Assembly (NCBI GenBank): GCA_017988045.1 | Contig: JAGNSM010000005.1 | Location: forward strand, 1-37,617 | DNA from: Fusobacteriaceae bacterium | GTDB lineage: Bacteria; Fusobacteriota; Fusobacteriia; Fusobacteriales; Fusobacteriaceae | Direction of reading: 5' to 3' | Length of the DNA: 37,617 nt | In this document: piece after piece, positions 7,848 through 14,696 of the stretch | Numbering within the stretch: the stretch's first letter is position 1 | Layout of the letters: every line of letters begins with the position of its first letter | Notes under the pieces: generated by a model | Database searches by the model: none | What the model was told of the DNA's origin: nothing | What the model saw: the letters and a program-made list of their open reading frames with translations, nothing else | Translations under genes and position numbers: made by a program

Positions 7848-7868
7848 GGCTTAATTTAGCCCTTTTTA
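7846..7868 (+). terminator. Weak terminator after khpA
   Basis: Six-pair stem (7846-7851 with 7858-7863), loop TAATTT, then five T. The stem starts inside the khpA stop codon. Some read-through into rimM is likely. Confidence 0.6.
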
Positions 7869-7918
7869 ATTGTAAAATAAGTCTTTATCTAAGATGCAGT
7901 TAATTTTATAAATAAAGT

Positions 7919-7933
7919 GTAACTTAAAGTTAC
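7919..7933. repeat. Short palindrome upstream of rimM
   Basis: GTAACTT-A-AAGTTAC, a perfect 7-1-7 inverted repeat in the 135-base gap before rimM. It could be an operator or a leader hairpin; nothing decides between them. Confidence 0.4.
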
Positions 7934-7982
7934 CCGCCATGTAATTGCGAAATTTACAAATATAATAGAAAGGAATGATAAT

Positions 7983-8492
7983 ATGGAACTATTTAGAATA
8001 GGAAGAGTTTCAGGAACCCTACATCTTAAAGGAACAGTAAAGATAACTAGTACTTTTTCTGATACAGATTTATTAGTTGGAAACAAAGGAATAATTGAGT
8101 TTCCAAATGGAAGTAAAAAACTTCTTACAATTAAAGAAGTAAAGAATCTAAATAATAAAATTCTTGGTATAGATTTTGAAGAAATTACAACTAAAACTGA
8201 TGCTCAATCTCTTCAAACAGGTACTTTATTTGTAAGAAGAGATTTGCTTGGGGATATGAACAATGAAGAGTATTTTTTAGAGGATTTAATTGGTTTTGAA
8301 GTAATTAATTCTGATAATGTAAATTTGGGTAAGATAATAGATATAATGGAAACAGGTGCTCACGATATTTTTGTTGTAAGTGATGATGAAATTATGATAC
8401 CTGATGTTGAGGAATTTGTAAAAGAAATAGACTTTGAAACTAAAAAAATAATGGTTGATGTTCCTCAAGATTTAATAGATTTGAATAGATAG
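7983..8492 (+). CDS. rimM: Ribosome maturation factor RimM
   Basis: Binds ribosomal protein S19 and assists assembly of the 30S head. N-terminal RimM beta barrel (about 1-85, starting FRIGRVSGTLHLKGTVKI) and C-terminal PRC barrel (about 95-169, with EDLIGFEVIN and GKIIDIMETGAHDIFVV). Length 169 aa is typical. AAAGGA precedes the ATG. It lies 12 bases before trmD, the classic rimM-trmD pairing of ribosome and tRNA maturation genes. Confidence 0.95.
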   Translation: MELFRIGRVSGTLHLKGTVKITSTFSDTDLLVGNKGIIEFPNGSKKLLTIKEVKNLNNKILGIDFEEITTKTDAQSLQTGTLFVRRDLLGDMNNEEYFLEDLIGFEVINSDNVNLGKIIDIMETGAHDIFVVSDDEIMIPDVEEFVKEIDFETKKIMVDVPQDLIDLNR

Positions 8493-8504
8493 TGAGGTAA
8501 CTTA

Positions 8505-9233
8505 ATGAAAATTACTATTTTGACTCTTTTTCCTGACATGTTTAATGGATTCTTAGGGGAAAGCATTATAAAAAGAGCTATAGCAAATGAATTAATAGAT
8601 ATTGAAATTATAAATATTAGAGATTATGCTTTTGATAAGCATAGACAGGTAGATGACACCCCTTTTGGAGGTGGAGCAGGAATGCTTCTTAAACCTGAAC
8701 CACTTTCTAGAGCATTGGAAGATATAAAAAATAGAGGTAAGGTTATTTTTACTTCTCCTCAAGGACTTACACTAAATCAAAATTTGGTAAAAGATTTGGT
8801 GAGAGAAGAGCAAATAACGATTATTGCAGGTCATTATGAAGGTATTGATGAGCGTGTAATTGATAAATATGTTGATATGGAAATTTCTATCGGAGATTTT
8901 GTTCTAACTGGAGGAGAGCTTCCAAGTATGGTAATTGCAGATGCTATTGCTAGACTTATTCCAGATGTTCTAGGGAACGCTGAATCTTATACAAATGATT
9001 CTTTCTATGATGGATTATTAGATTGTCCTCATTATACAAGACCTGCAGAATATGAAGGAGACAAAGTTCCTGATATTTTGTTATCTGGTCATCATAAAAA
9101 TATTGAAAAATGGAGAAAAAAAGAGAGTATTAAGAGAACTCTTTTAAGAAGACCAGACTTAATAGAAAAAAAAGAGTTTACAAAAGAAGAATTAAAAATC
9201 CTCAATGAAATAAGAGAGGAGCTTAAAAAATGA
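8505..9233 (+). CDS. trmD: tRNA (guanine-37-N1)-methyltransferase
   Basis: Methylates N1 of G37 next to the anticodon, preventing +1 frameshifting. SPOUT trefoil-knot enzyme of 242 aa: ITILTLFPDMF at the N-terminus, DDTPFGGGAGM, the SAM knot region with AGHYEGIDERV and SIGDFVLTGGELP, then the C-terminal tRNA-binding domain with HYTRP and LLSGHH. The stop codon overlaps the next start (ATGA), giving translational coupling to the carbonic-anhydrase-like gene. Confidence 0.97.
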   Translation: MKITILTLFPDMFNGFLGESIIKRAIANELIDIEIINIRDYAFDKHRQVDDTPFGGGAGMLLKPEPLSRALEDIKNRGKVIFTSPQGLTLNQNLVKDLVREEQITIIAGHYEGIDERVIDKYVDMEISIGDFVLTGGELPSMVIADAIARLIPDVLGNAESYTNDSFYDGLLDCPHYTRPAEYEGDKVPDILLSGHHKNIEKWRKKESIKRTLLRRPDLIEKKEFTKEELKILNEIREELKK

Positions 9234-9751
9234 TTTATAGTTTAGGAAATAAAAAAACTTTATTGAGTGAAACTAGTTATATTTCAGAAGGGACTCATCT
9301 GATTGGAGATATAGCAATTAATGATAATGTATCTATTTGGTTTGGAGCGGTATTAAGGGCAGATAATGATAGAATAAGTATTGGGAAAAATTCTAATATT
9401 CAAGATAATTGTACTGTTCATACAGACGATGGATTTCCTGTAATAATAGGTGAAAGAGTCACTGTAGGGCATAATGTTGTATTACACGGTTGTAATATTT
9501 CAGACGATGTAATTATTGGGATGGGCTCAACTGTTTTAGATGGAAGTAAAATACCTTCAAATGTCATTGTAGGAGCTGGTTCATTAATAACATCAAAATC
9601 TACTATTGAAGAAGGAACACTTGTTCTTGGTAGCCCAGCTAAATCAATTAGAAAACTTAAAGATGAAGATTATAAATTAATCGAAAATTCATATAAACAT
9701 TATGTAGAAAAAATTAGTATTTATAAAAAGGAGCTTAAAAATGAGAGATAA
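9230..9751 (+). CDS. Gamma-carbonic-anhydrase family protein (left-handed beta helix)
   Basis: 173-aa hexapeptide-repeat protein. Repeats such as IGERVTVGHNVVLHG and VIIGMGSTVLDG build a left-handed beta helix that trimerises. The three zinc-ligand histidines of the gamma-class family are in place (H64, H81, H86), as are the conserved R-A-D and Q-D-N motifs. Many such YrdA/PaaY-like proteins have low or no proven carbonic anhydrase activity, so only the fold and metal site are firm. It overlaps trmD by four bases and the next gene by eleven, hence one operon. Confidence 0.88.
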   Translation: MIYSLGNKKTLLSETSYISEGTHLIGDIAINDNVSIWFGAVLRADNDRISIGKNSNIQDNCTVHTDDGFPVIIGERVTVGHNVVLHGCNISDDVIIGMGSTVLDGSKIPSNVIVGAGSLITSKSTIEEGTLVLGSPAKSIRKLKDEDYKLIENSYKHYVEKISIYKKELKNER

Positions 9752-10304
9752 GATATATGTAGCGTTAGTACATTATCCTGTATACAACAAACATGATGAA
9801 GTTGTTGCAACATCTGTAACAAACTTTGATATACATGACATTTCAAGAACATCGAAAACTTATGGGGTAGAAGGTTATTACATTGTAACTCCTGTTGATG
9901 CTCAAAAGGAACTTACTGGAAGAATTATTGGGTATTGGCAAGATGGATTTGGTGGAAATTACAATAAAGATAGAGAACAAGCTTTTTCTTCAACATATAT
10001 AGTGGATAGCATAGAAAAAGCTATGGAAGATATTGAGAATAAGACAGGAAAAAAACCTTTAATAATAACTACATCAGCAAGAACTTTTGATAATTCTATT
10101 TTATATAAAAATTTAAGTGAAAAAATGATGGATGATGATAATGCGTATTTACTTTTATTTGGAACAGGATATGGACTTATTCAAGAAGTGATGGATATGT
10201 CAACTTATATATTAGAGCCTATAAGAGGTAATGCAAAATATAACCATCTTTCAGTTCGTTCAGCAGTATCAATTATTTTAGATAGGCTTTTAGGAGAACT
10301 TTAA
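9741..10304 (+). CDS. SPOUT-like SAM-dependent RNA methyltransferase (Methyltrn_RNA_4 type)
   Basis: 187-aa protein of the family usually annotated as SAM-dependent RNA methyltransferase and often found next to trmD. Visible features: an N-terminal strand with ALVHYPVYNKHDEVVATSVT, the central RIIGYWQDGFGGNYNKDR segment, and a glycine-rich C-terminal LFGTGYGL followed by EPIRG and LSVRSAVSIILDR, which fits a trefoil-knot SAM site. The RNA target is unknown. It starts inside the previous gene, with AAGGAG seven bases upstream, and ends one base into the next. Confidence in the family is moderate to good. Confidence 0.82.
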   Translation: MRDKIYVALVHYPVYNKHDEVVATSVTNFDIHDISRTSKTYGVEGYYIVTPVDAQKELTGRIIGYWQDGFGGNYNKDREQAFSSTYIVDSIEKAMEDIENKTGKKPLIITTSARTFDNSILYKNLSEKMMDDDNAYLLLFGTGYGLIQEVMDMSTYILEPIRGNAKYNHLSVRSAVSIILDRLLGEL

Positions 10305-10762
10305 TGATTAAAGAACTAGAGTTAGCTTTAAAGACAAGCATAGCTGTGGGACTGACATTGACACTAGGGAAACTATTAAAAATAGATTCCCTTTTTTATG
10401 CTGGAATAGCAGCAGCTATATGTTCGCAAATTGAAACAAAAGAAACTGTAAAAGCCGGAATCGGGAGAATATATGGAACCATAGTTGGAGCTATTTTAGG
10501 CGTAAGTTGTTTTTATTTTTTCCCTAGAAATATTATTTCTATGACAATTGGAGTGTTTGTAATTGTCTATACAAGCTACAAGTACCTAAAAACAGCACAA
10601 GCGAATATTGCTTCAATAGTATTTTTAGGGATTATGCTTGAAATAAAACCTAATGAAACTCCAATTTTTTATTTTTTTCATAGAGTAATTGATACGTCTC
10701 TAGGAGTAGTTATTGCTATATTTGTGTCCAATTTCAGGTTACTATCAAGTAAAAGAGTCTAA
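10304..10762 (+). CDS. FUSC/aromatic-acid-exporter-like membrane protein
   Basis: 152 aa with four to five predicted membrane segments (about 12-30, 34-48, 57-75, 80-95, 100-140) and no soluble C-terminal domain. KTSIAVGLTLTLGKLLKID and the repeated GxIxGTxxGAxxG pattern (KAGIGRIYGTIVGAILG) match the FUSC / ArAE_1 (DUF939) family. These are membrane components of possible exporters of aromatic or other small organic acids; substrates are mostly unknown. It closes the rimM operon, overlapping the methyltransferase stop. No terminator is seen after it. Confidence 0.72.
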   Translation: MIKELELALKTSIAVGLTLTLGKLLKIDSLFYAGIAAAICSQIETKETVKAGIGRIYGTIVGAILGVSCFYFFPRNIISMTIGVFVIVYTSYKYLKTAQANIASIVFLGIMLEIKPNETPIFYFFHRVIDTSLGVVIAIFVSNFRLLSSKRV

Positions 10763-10768
10763 AAAAAA

Positions 10769-10797
10769 TTGTGTTATCTCCGATTGTATGATATACT
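10769..10797 (+). promoter_or_regulatory. Promoter of the first rlpA-like gene
   Basis: TTGTGT (10769-10774), 17-base spacer, TATACT (10792-10797), with transcription expected near 10804, about 20 bases before the gene. Confidence 0.6.
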
Positions 10798-10823
10798 ACT
10801 ATATCCTATAATAAAAAGAGGTG

Positions 10824-11432
10824 ATGTTTATTAAGAAAATTTTTATGTTTATCTTTTTTATTCTTATAGTTGGAGTATTTACAGCTTCAGATAATAATCA
10901 GGTTAAAGTTGTTGAAAAAAGTGTGCCAACAATAACTGAAGATTCCGACGAAGAATATGAAAGTGACAGTGAAATTGAAACGAATGAAGATGTAATTATT
11001 ATTAGAGATGACGTCTCAGCAATGGCAAGAAAATTGAAAAGTTACAACATAAATAAGGTTTCAGACAAAAAAATTACTAAAACAACAGCAAAAAATTCAT
11101 CTGAAGGTAATTACAGTTCAGTAATTGCATCGTTTTATGGAGAGTACTTCCATGGAAAAACAACAGCCAATGGAGAAACTTATGATATGAATGCTTTGAC
11201 TGCAGCACACAAAACACTGCCTTTAGGAACTATCGCAAAGGTTACTAATTTAGATAACAATAAATCAGTAATCGTTAGGATAAACGATAGAGGGCCATAT
11301 ATTGAAGGTAGAGAAATTGACCTTAGTAAAGGTTCATTTTCAAAAATAGGTAATATTGAAGAAGGATTAATCAATGTTGCAATTGAAATTATTGAACTTG
11401 GAAATAATAAATATGTAAAAAGTTCAAAGTAG
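10824..11432 (+). CDS. RlpA-like double-psi beta-barrel exported protein
   Basis: Exported envelope protein: hydrophobic signal region (about 6-20), long acidic linker (residues 35-65, rich in D/E), then an RlpA-type double-psi beta barrel (about 100-190). The barrel has ASFYGEYFHGKTTANGE (102-118), LTAAHKTLPLG and RINDRGP (152-158); D155 matches the Asp needed by the Pseudomonas RlpA lytic transglycosylase. A role in cutting septal glycan strands is likely but not proven. No SPOR domain and no lipobox Cys. The Shine-Dalgarno GAGGTG abuts this ATG; an ATT at 10830 (giving an MKKIF start) is better spaced. A second paralog lies at 34760. Confidence 0.88.
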   Translation: MFIKKIFMFIFFILIVGVFTASDNNQVKVVEKSVPTITEDSDEEYESDSEIETNEDVIIIRDDVSAMARKLKSYNINKVSDKKITKTTAKNSSEGNYSSVIASFYGEYFHGKTTANGETYDMNALTAAHKTLPLGTIAKVTNLDNNKSVIVRINDRGPYIEGREIDLSKGSFSKIGNIEEGLINVAIEIIELGNNKYVKSSK

Positions 11433-11436
11433 AGAG

Positions 11437-11461
11437 GGATAGCTAAGCTATCCTTTTTTTT
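11437..11461 (+). terminator. Terminator after the first rlpA-like gene
   Basis: Perfect seven-pair stem (11437-11443 with 11447-11453), loop TAA, then eight T. Confidence 0.88.
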
Positions 11462-11539
11462 CAATAATTTATAAAAAAATAAAGGATTTTTTACATTTGT
11501 GTAGTAAAAAACATTGAATACAATTTGAGGAGGAACTTT

Positions 11540-12460
11540 ATGGGAAAATATAGATTAGTAACTCGTAGTGATATGGATGGTCTAGTTTCAGCTGTACTTT
11601 TAAAAGAACTTGATTTGATTGATGAAATTAAATTTGTACATCCTAAAGATATGCAGGATGGGATTATTGAAACCACTGAGAATGATATTGTTACAAATCT
11701 ACCTTTTGTTGAAAGAGCTTATCTTATTTTTGACCATCATTTAAGTGAAACTGTCAGAAATAAAGAGATAAGAGAAAATCATATAATTAATCCTACAGCT
11801 CCTTCAGCAGCGAGGGTAGTTTATGAGTATTATGGAGGGAAAGAAACTTTTAAAAATATACCTGATGAAATGATGGTTGCAGTTGATAAGGCAGATGCAG
11901 CTAAATTTAATATTGAAGATGTTCTTCACCCAAAAGGATGGGAATTATTATCTTTCTTAATGGATGCAAGAACGGGACTAGGGAGGTTTAGAGAATTTAA
12001 AGTATCTAATTATCAATTAATGATGGATTTGATTGATTATTGTAAGAATCATAGTATTGAACAGATTCTAAATTTACCTGATGTAAAAGAAAGAGTAGAA
12101 CTATATTTTAAATATGAAAAAGAATTTAAAGCTCAACTAGAAAGATGTACAAAATTATATAATGGAATTGTTGTAGTAGACTTGAGAAATGAAGAGATAA
12201 TCTATCCTGGTAATAGATTCATGGTTTATGCTATGTATCCCGAAAGCTTAATATCTATACATATTATTTGGGGAGTTAAAAAGCAAAATACTGTTTTTGC
12301 TGTAGGTAAATCTATATTTAATAAAAGCTCTAAAATTAACATCGGAGAATGTATGTTGAAAAGAGGAGGAGGAGGGCATTTAGCCGCAGGAACATGCCAA
12401 ATTCCTAATGATATAGCTAATGAGGAATTAATTAGATTGATAGAAGATCTTGGAAATTAA
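11540..12460 (+). CDS. DHH-family phosphoesterase
   Basis: 306-aa cytosolic phosphoesterase. The N-terminal DHH domain has the motif I variant TRSDMDGLVSA (D11, D13) and the name-giving FDHHLSE (D65-H67); a C-terminal DHHA1-like region carries RGGGGHLAAGTC, the substrate-binding GGGH motif. The family includes oligoribonuclease NrnA, exopolyphosphatases and cyclic-dinucleotide phosphodiesterases, so the substrate (short RNA, pAp, polyphosphate or pApA) cannot be assigned. The ATG at 11540 is chosen over an upstream codon because GAGGAGG lies six bases before it. It stands alone between two terminators. Confidence 0.85.
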   Translation: MGKYRLVTRSDMDGLVSAVLLKELDLIDEIKFVHPKDMQDGIIETTENDIVTNLPFVERAYLIFDHHLSETVRNKEIRENHIINPTAPSAARVVYEYYGGKETFKNIPDEMMVAVDKADAAKFNIEDVLHPKGWELLSFLMDARTGLGRFREFKVSNYQLMMDLIDYCKNHSIEQILNLPDVKERVELYFKYEKEFKAQLERCTKLYNGIVVVDLRNEEIIYPGNRFMVYAMYPESLISIHIIWGVKKQNTVFAVGKSIFNKSSKINIGECMLKRGGGGHLAAGTCQIPNDIANEELIRLIEDLGN

Positions 12461-12469
12461 TATGATTTG

Positions 12470-12503
12470 GTAAAGAGAGTTATTTTAACTCTCTTTACTT
12501 TTT
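12470..12503 (+). terminator. Terminator after the DHH gene
   Basis: Perfect twelve-pair stem (12470-12481 with 12487-12498), five-base loop, then a T-run. Its downstream arm overlaps the next promoter's -35. Confidence 0.9.
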
Positions 12504-12513
12504 AGGATATAAT
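12485..12513 (+). promoter_or_regulatory. Promoter of the 83-aa orphan gene
   Basis: TTAACT (12485-12490), 17-base spacer, TATAAT (12508-12513). The -35 lies inside the preceding terminator hairpin. Confidence 0.5.
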
Positions 12514-12552
12514 AGAGGTTAAATTTTTTATGATATTTCAAGAGGTGATTTT

Positions 12553-12804
12553 ATGTTTGATATTAAAGAGATTGAAAAATTTGATAATTATCCTGTGCAT
12601 TTAAAAAAAGAAATAGGCGAAGAATTAATAAAAATTTTTAATGAAAAGCAACTAGAAAAAAGCAATAATAAATTTTTTGTATATGAATTTAATGGATATA
12701 GGTATTCGTTATTTGAAGAATTAATGTTAGAAGAAGGGAATTTTTTTATTGATTTAAATAGAATACTAGATAAAAATTTCTTTTTAGATAGAGAAAAAAT
12801 TTAA
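12553..12804 (+). CDS. Small hypothetical protein
   Basis: 83 aa, not recognised. It is charged and aromatic (FDIKEIEKFDNYPVHL near the start, then KFFVYEFNGYRYSLFEELM, ending with a helix rich in D, N and F). No signal peptide, membrane segment or cysteine. A Shine-Dalgarno AGAGGTG lies six bases before the ATG, with a plausible private promoter upstream and the mltG promoter just after its stop, so it is probably a real monocistronic gene. Codon use matches its neighbours. Confidence 0.65.
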   Translation: MFDIKEIEKFDNYPVHLKKEIGEELIKIFNEKQLEKSNNKFFVYEFNGYRYSLFEELMLEEGNFFIDLNRILDKNFFLDREKI

Positions 12805-12810
12805 AAAGAA

Positions 12811-12839
12811 TTTACCTATAATCTCACATATGGTATAAT
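12811..12839 (+). promoter_or_regulatory. Promoter of mltG-cheR
   Basis: TTTACC (12811-12816), 17-base spacer, TATAAT (12834-12839). Transcription would begin near 12846, leaving a short leader with AAAGGTGGG before mltG. Confidence 0.6.
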
Positions 12840-12866
12840 AAATTAGATTAATTTAAAGGTGGGATT

Positions 12867-13865
12867 ATGAATAAAAAATTATTAATAAGTATAGCTGTTA
12901 CAATCACATTAGTTTTGACTTTGGCAATTTCATATAATTTTAATATTAAAGGAAAAAAATATAGCTTTTCCAATAAGATGATAACTATAAAAAGTGGTGA
13001 TAATTTTTATAAAGCGCTTGAAAAATTAGAGATAAAAAGCTCTTTATCAATAAAATTATTTGTTAAATTTAATGCTGAAAAAATAAAAAAATTAGATACA
13101 GGTTCTTTTTCTTTTAATGGCAAATATAGTGTTAATAGTATTGTTAAAACATTACAAGAAAGTTCATCAAGTTATGTATCTGTAACTATTCCAGAAGGTT
13201 TTACTGTAAAACAAATAAAGGAAAGATTGGTAAAAAACTCAGTAATAAGCGAAGAAGATTTTGATAAAACGCTAAGTGAAGTTAATGATTTTTATTATTA
13301 TACTCCTAATGGAAACTTTGATGGGTATTTTTTTCCAGATACATATCAATTTTATAAAGGAGAAGATGGTAAATCTGTTATAAATAAATTTTTAAATAGA
13401 TTTTTAGAAAAATTTCCATCAGAAAAATATCCTGATAAAAAATATTTCTATTCAAGACTGATAATGGCTTCAATTATAGAGAAAGAAGCAGGAAATAAAA
13501 GTGAAATGAGTCTAGTCGCTTCTGTTTTTCAAAATAGATTGGACAATAATATGAGACTACAATCTTGTGCTACAGTTGCATATCTTTTTAATTATGAAAA
13601 AGATTATATTTATTATAAAGATTTGGAAATAGACTCACCTTACAATACTTATAGATATAAAGGATTGCCTCCAGGTCCAATATCAAACCCTGGGGAAGAA
13701 TCAATAAAAGCAAGTTTAACTCCTTCAAAAACAAATTATTTTTATTTTGTTTTAGGAAATAATGGAAAACATCATTTTTCAAAAACATACAATGAACATA
13801 TGGCAGTACAAAATCAAGAGAAAAGAGGCGTTACAAATGATGGTAAAATCAGAGTTAAACGATAG
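12867..13865 (+). CDS. mltG: Endolytic murein transglycosylase MltG (YceG-like)
   Basis: Inner-membrane enzyme that cuts nascent glycan strands and sets their length. N-terminal membrane anchor (about 6-22), LysM-like region with IPEGFTVKQI (108-117), then the YceG domain: GYFFPDTYQF (153-162), ASIIEKEAG (201-209; E205 matches the catalytic Glu218 of E. coli MltG), LQSCATVAY, SPYNTYRYKGLPPGPISNP and SLTPSKTNYFYFV. Length 332 aa is typical. Its last 29 bases overlap the cheR-like gene in another frame, so translation of the two is probably coupled. Confidence 0.95.
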   Translation: MNKKLLISIAVTITLVLTLAISYNFNIKGKKYSFSNKMITIKSGDNFYKALEKLEIKSSLSIKLFVKFNAEKIKKLDTGSFSFNGKYSVNSIVKTLQESSSSYVSVTIPEGFTVKQIKERLVKNSVISEEDFDKTLSEVNDFYYYTPNGNFDGYFFPDTYQFYKGEDGKSVINKFLNRFLEKFPSEKYPDKKYFYSRLIMASIIEKEAGNKSEMSLVASVFQNRLDNNMRLQSCATVAYLFNYEKDYIYYKDLEIDSPYNTYRYKGLPPGPISNPGEESIKASLTPSKTNYFYFVLGNNGKHHFSKTYNEHMAVQNQEKRGVTNDGKIRVKR

Positions 13866-14676
13866 TGAATTTCAACTTTTTAGCGATTATATATTTGAAA
13901 GAAGTGGAATTCATTACACAATAAATAAAAAGACTATACTTCAAAACAGAATTAGAAGAAGATTAAGAGAATTAAATTTAGAGTCATATAAAACATATTA
14001 TGATACGATTAAGAATAAACCTATGAATGATCCAGAAGTTATTAAATTTTTTGATGAAGTAACAACGAATGAAACGTCTTTCTTTAGACATGATAAACAA
14101 TTTAAAGCTTTAGAAGAGATGATTATTCCTGAAATATTAGCGGAGAAAAAAATTGGGAATTTAAATATTTGGAGTGCAGCAGCCTCAATGGGTAAAGAAG
14201 CATACACAATTGCAATGGTTCTTTCATCAATGAATGAAATGAGAGCTAAAAACTTTAAGATTTTGGGAACAGACCTTAATCAAAAAGTTCTTGATATTGC
14301 TGCTCAAGGAGAATATGATATTAAGGATATTAAGGGAGTAGACCCTAGATATAAAAAATTCTTGATTGAAAAACCGACTGAAGGGCTTGTTCAAATGGTT
14401 CCTGAATTAAAGAAAAATATTGAATGGAAAAGATATAATTTAAAAGATAGTTTTACGAGATTTCCAAAAATGGATATTATTTTTTGTAGAAATGTATTTA
14501 TTTATTTTCCAAAAGATATTCAGAGGGAAATTGTTGCTAAATTTTATGACCAACTAAATCCTGGAGGATTTTTTATTCTCGGACATTCTGAGACATTAAA
14601 TGGTATTAGTGATGCATTTGAATATAGAAAGTTTAAGAGTGAAAATTTAATGATATATCAAAAAGTAAAAAAATAG
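13837..14676 (+). CDS. CheR-type protein-glutamate methyltransferase
   Basis: SAM-dependent methyltransferase of 279 aa that in chemotaxis systems methylates receptor glutamates. N-terminal CheR_N helices (about 8-70), then NETSFFR (78-84), SAM motif WSAAASMGKEAY (112-123), ILGTDLNQKVL, and FCRNVFIYF (216-224) with GGFFILGHSE. Residues usually reading TGEE in motif I are MGKE here, so SAM binding may be altered. No receptor, CheB, CheA or CheW is in the window. The ATG at 13837 is chosen for AGAGG eight bases upstream; an ATG directly after it is possible. Its target might be a non-chemotaxis signalling protein. Confidence 0.88.
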   Translation: MMVKSELNDSEFQLFSDYIFERSGIHYTINKKTILQNRIRRRLRELNLESYKTYYDTIKNKPMNDPEVIKFFDEVTTNETSFFRHDKQFKALEEMIIPEILAEKKIGNLNIWSAAASMGKEAYTIAMVLSSMNEMRAKNFKILGTDLNQKVLDIAAQGEYDIKDIKGVDPRYKKFLIEKPTEGLVQMVPELKKNIEWKRYNLKDSFTRFPKMDIIFCRNVFIYFPKDIQREIVAKFYDQLNPGGFFILGHSETLNGISDAFEYRKFKSENLMIYQKVKK

Positions 14677-14696
14677 AGGATTTCCTCTATTTTTTT
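14671..14696. terminator. Bidirectional terminator between cheR-like and GGDEF-EAL genes
   Basis: Nine-pair stem (14671-14679 with 14684-14692), loop ATTT, flanked by A- and T-runs. It overlaps the ends of both convergent genes. Confidence 0.85.

Noticed and set aside
7961-7966. Perfect TATAAT just before rimM.
   Set aside because: Transcription would start at about 7973, inside the ribosome-binding site, and no -35 lies at the right distance.
11497-11524. TTGTGT-16-TACAAT promoter-like match before the DHH gene.
   Set aside because: The start site would fall inside the Shine-Dalgarno (11527-11533), leaving a nine-base leader.
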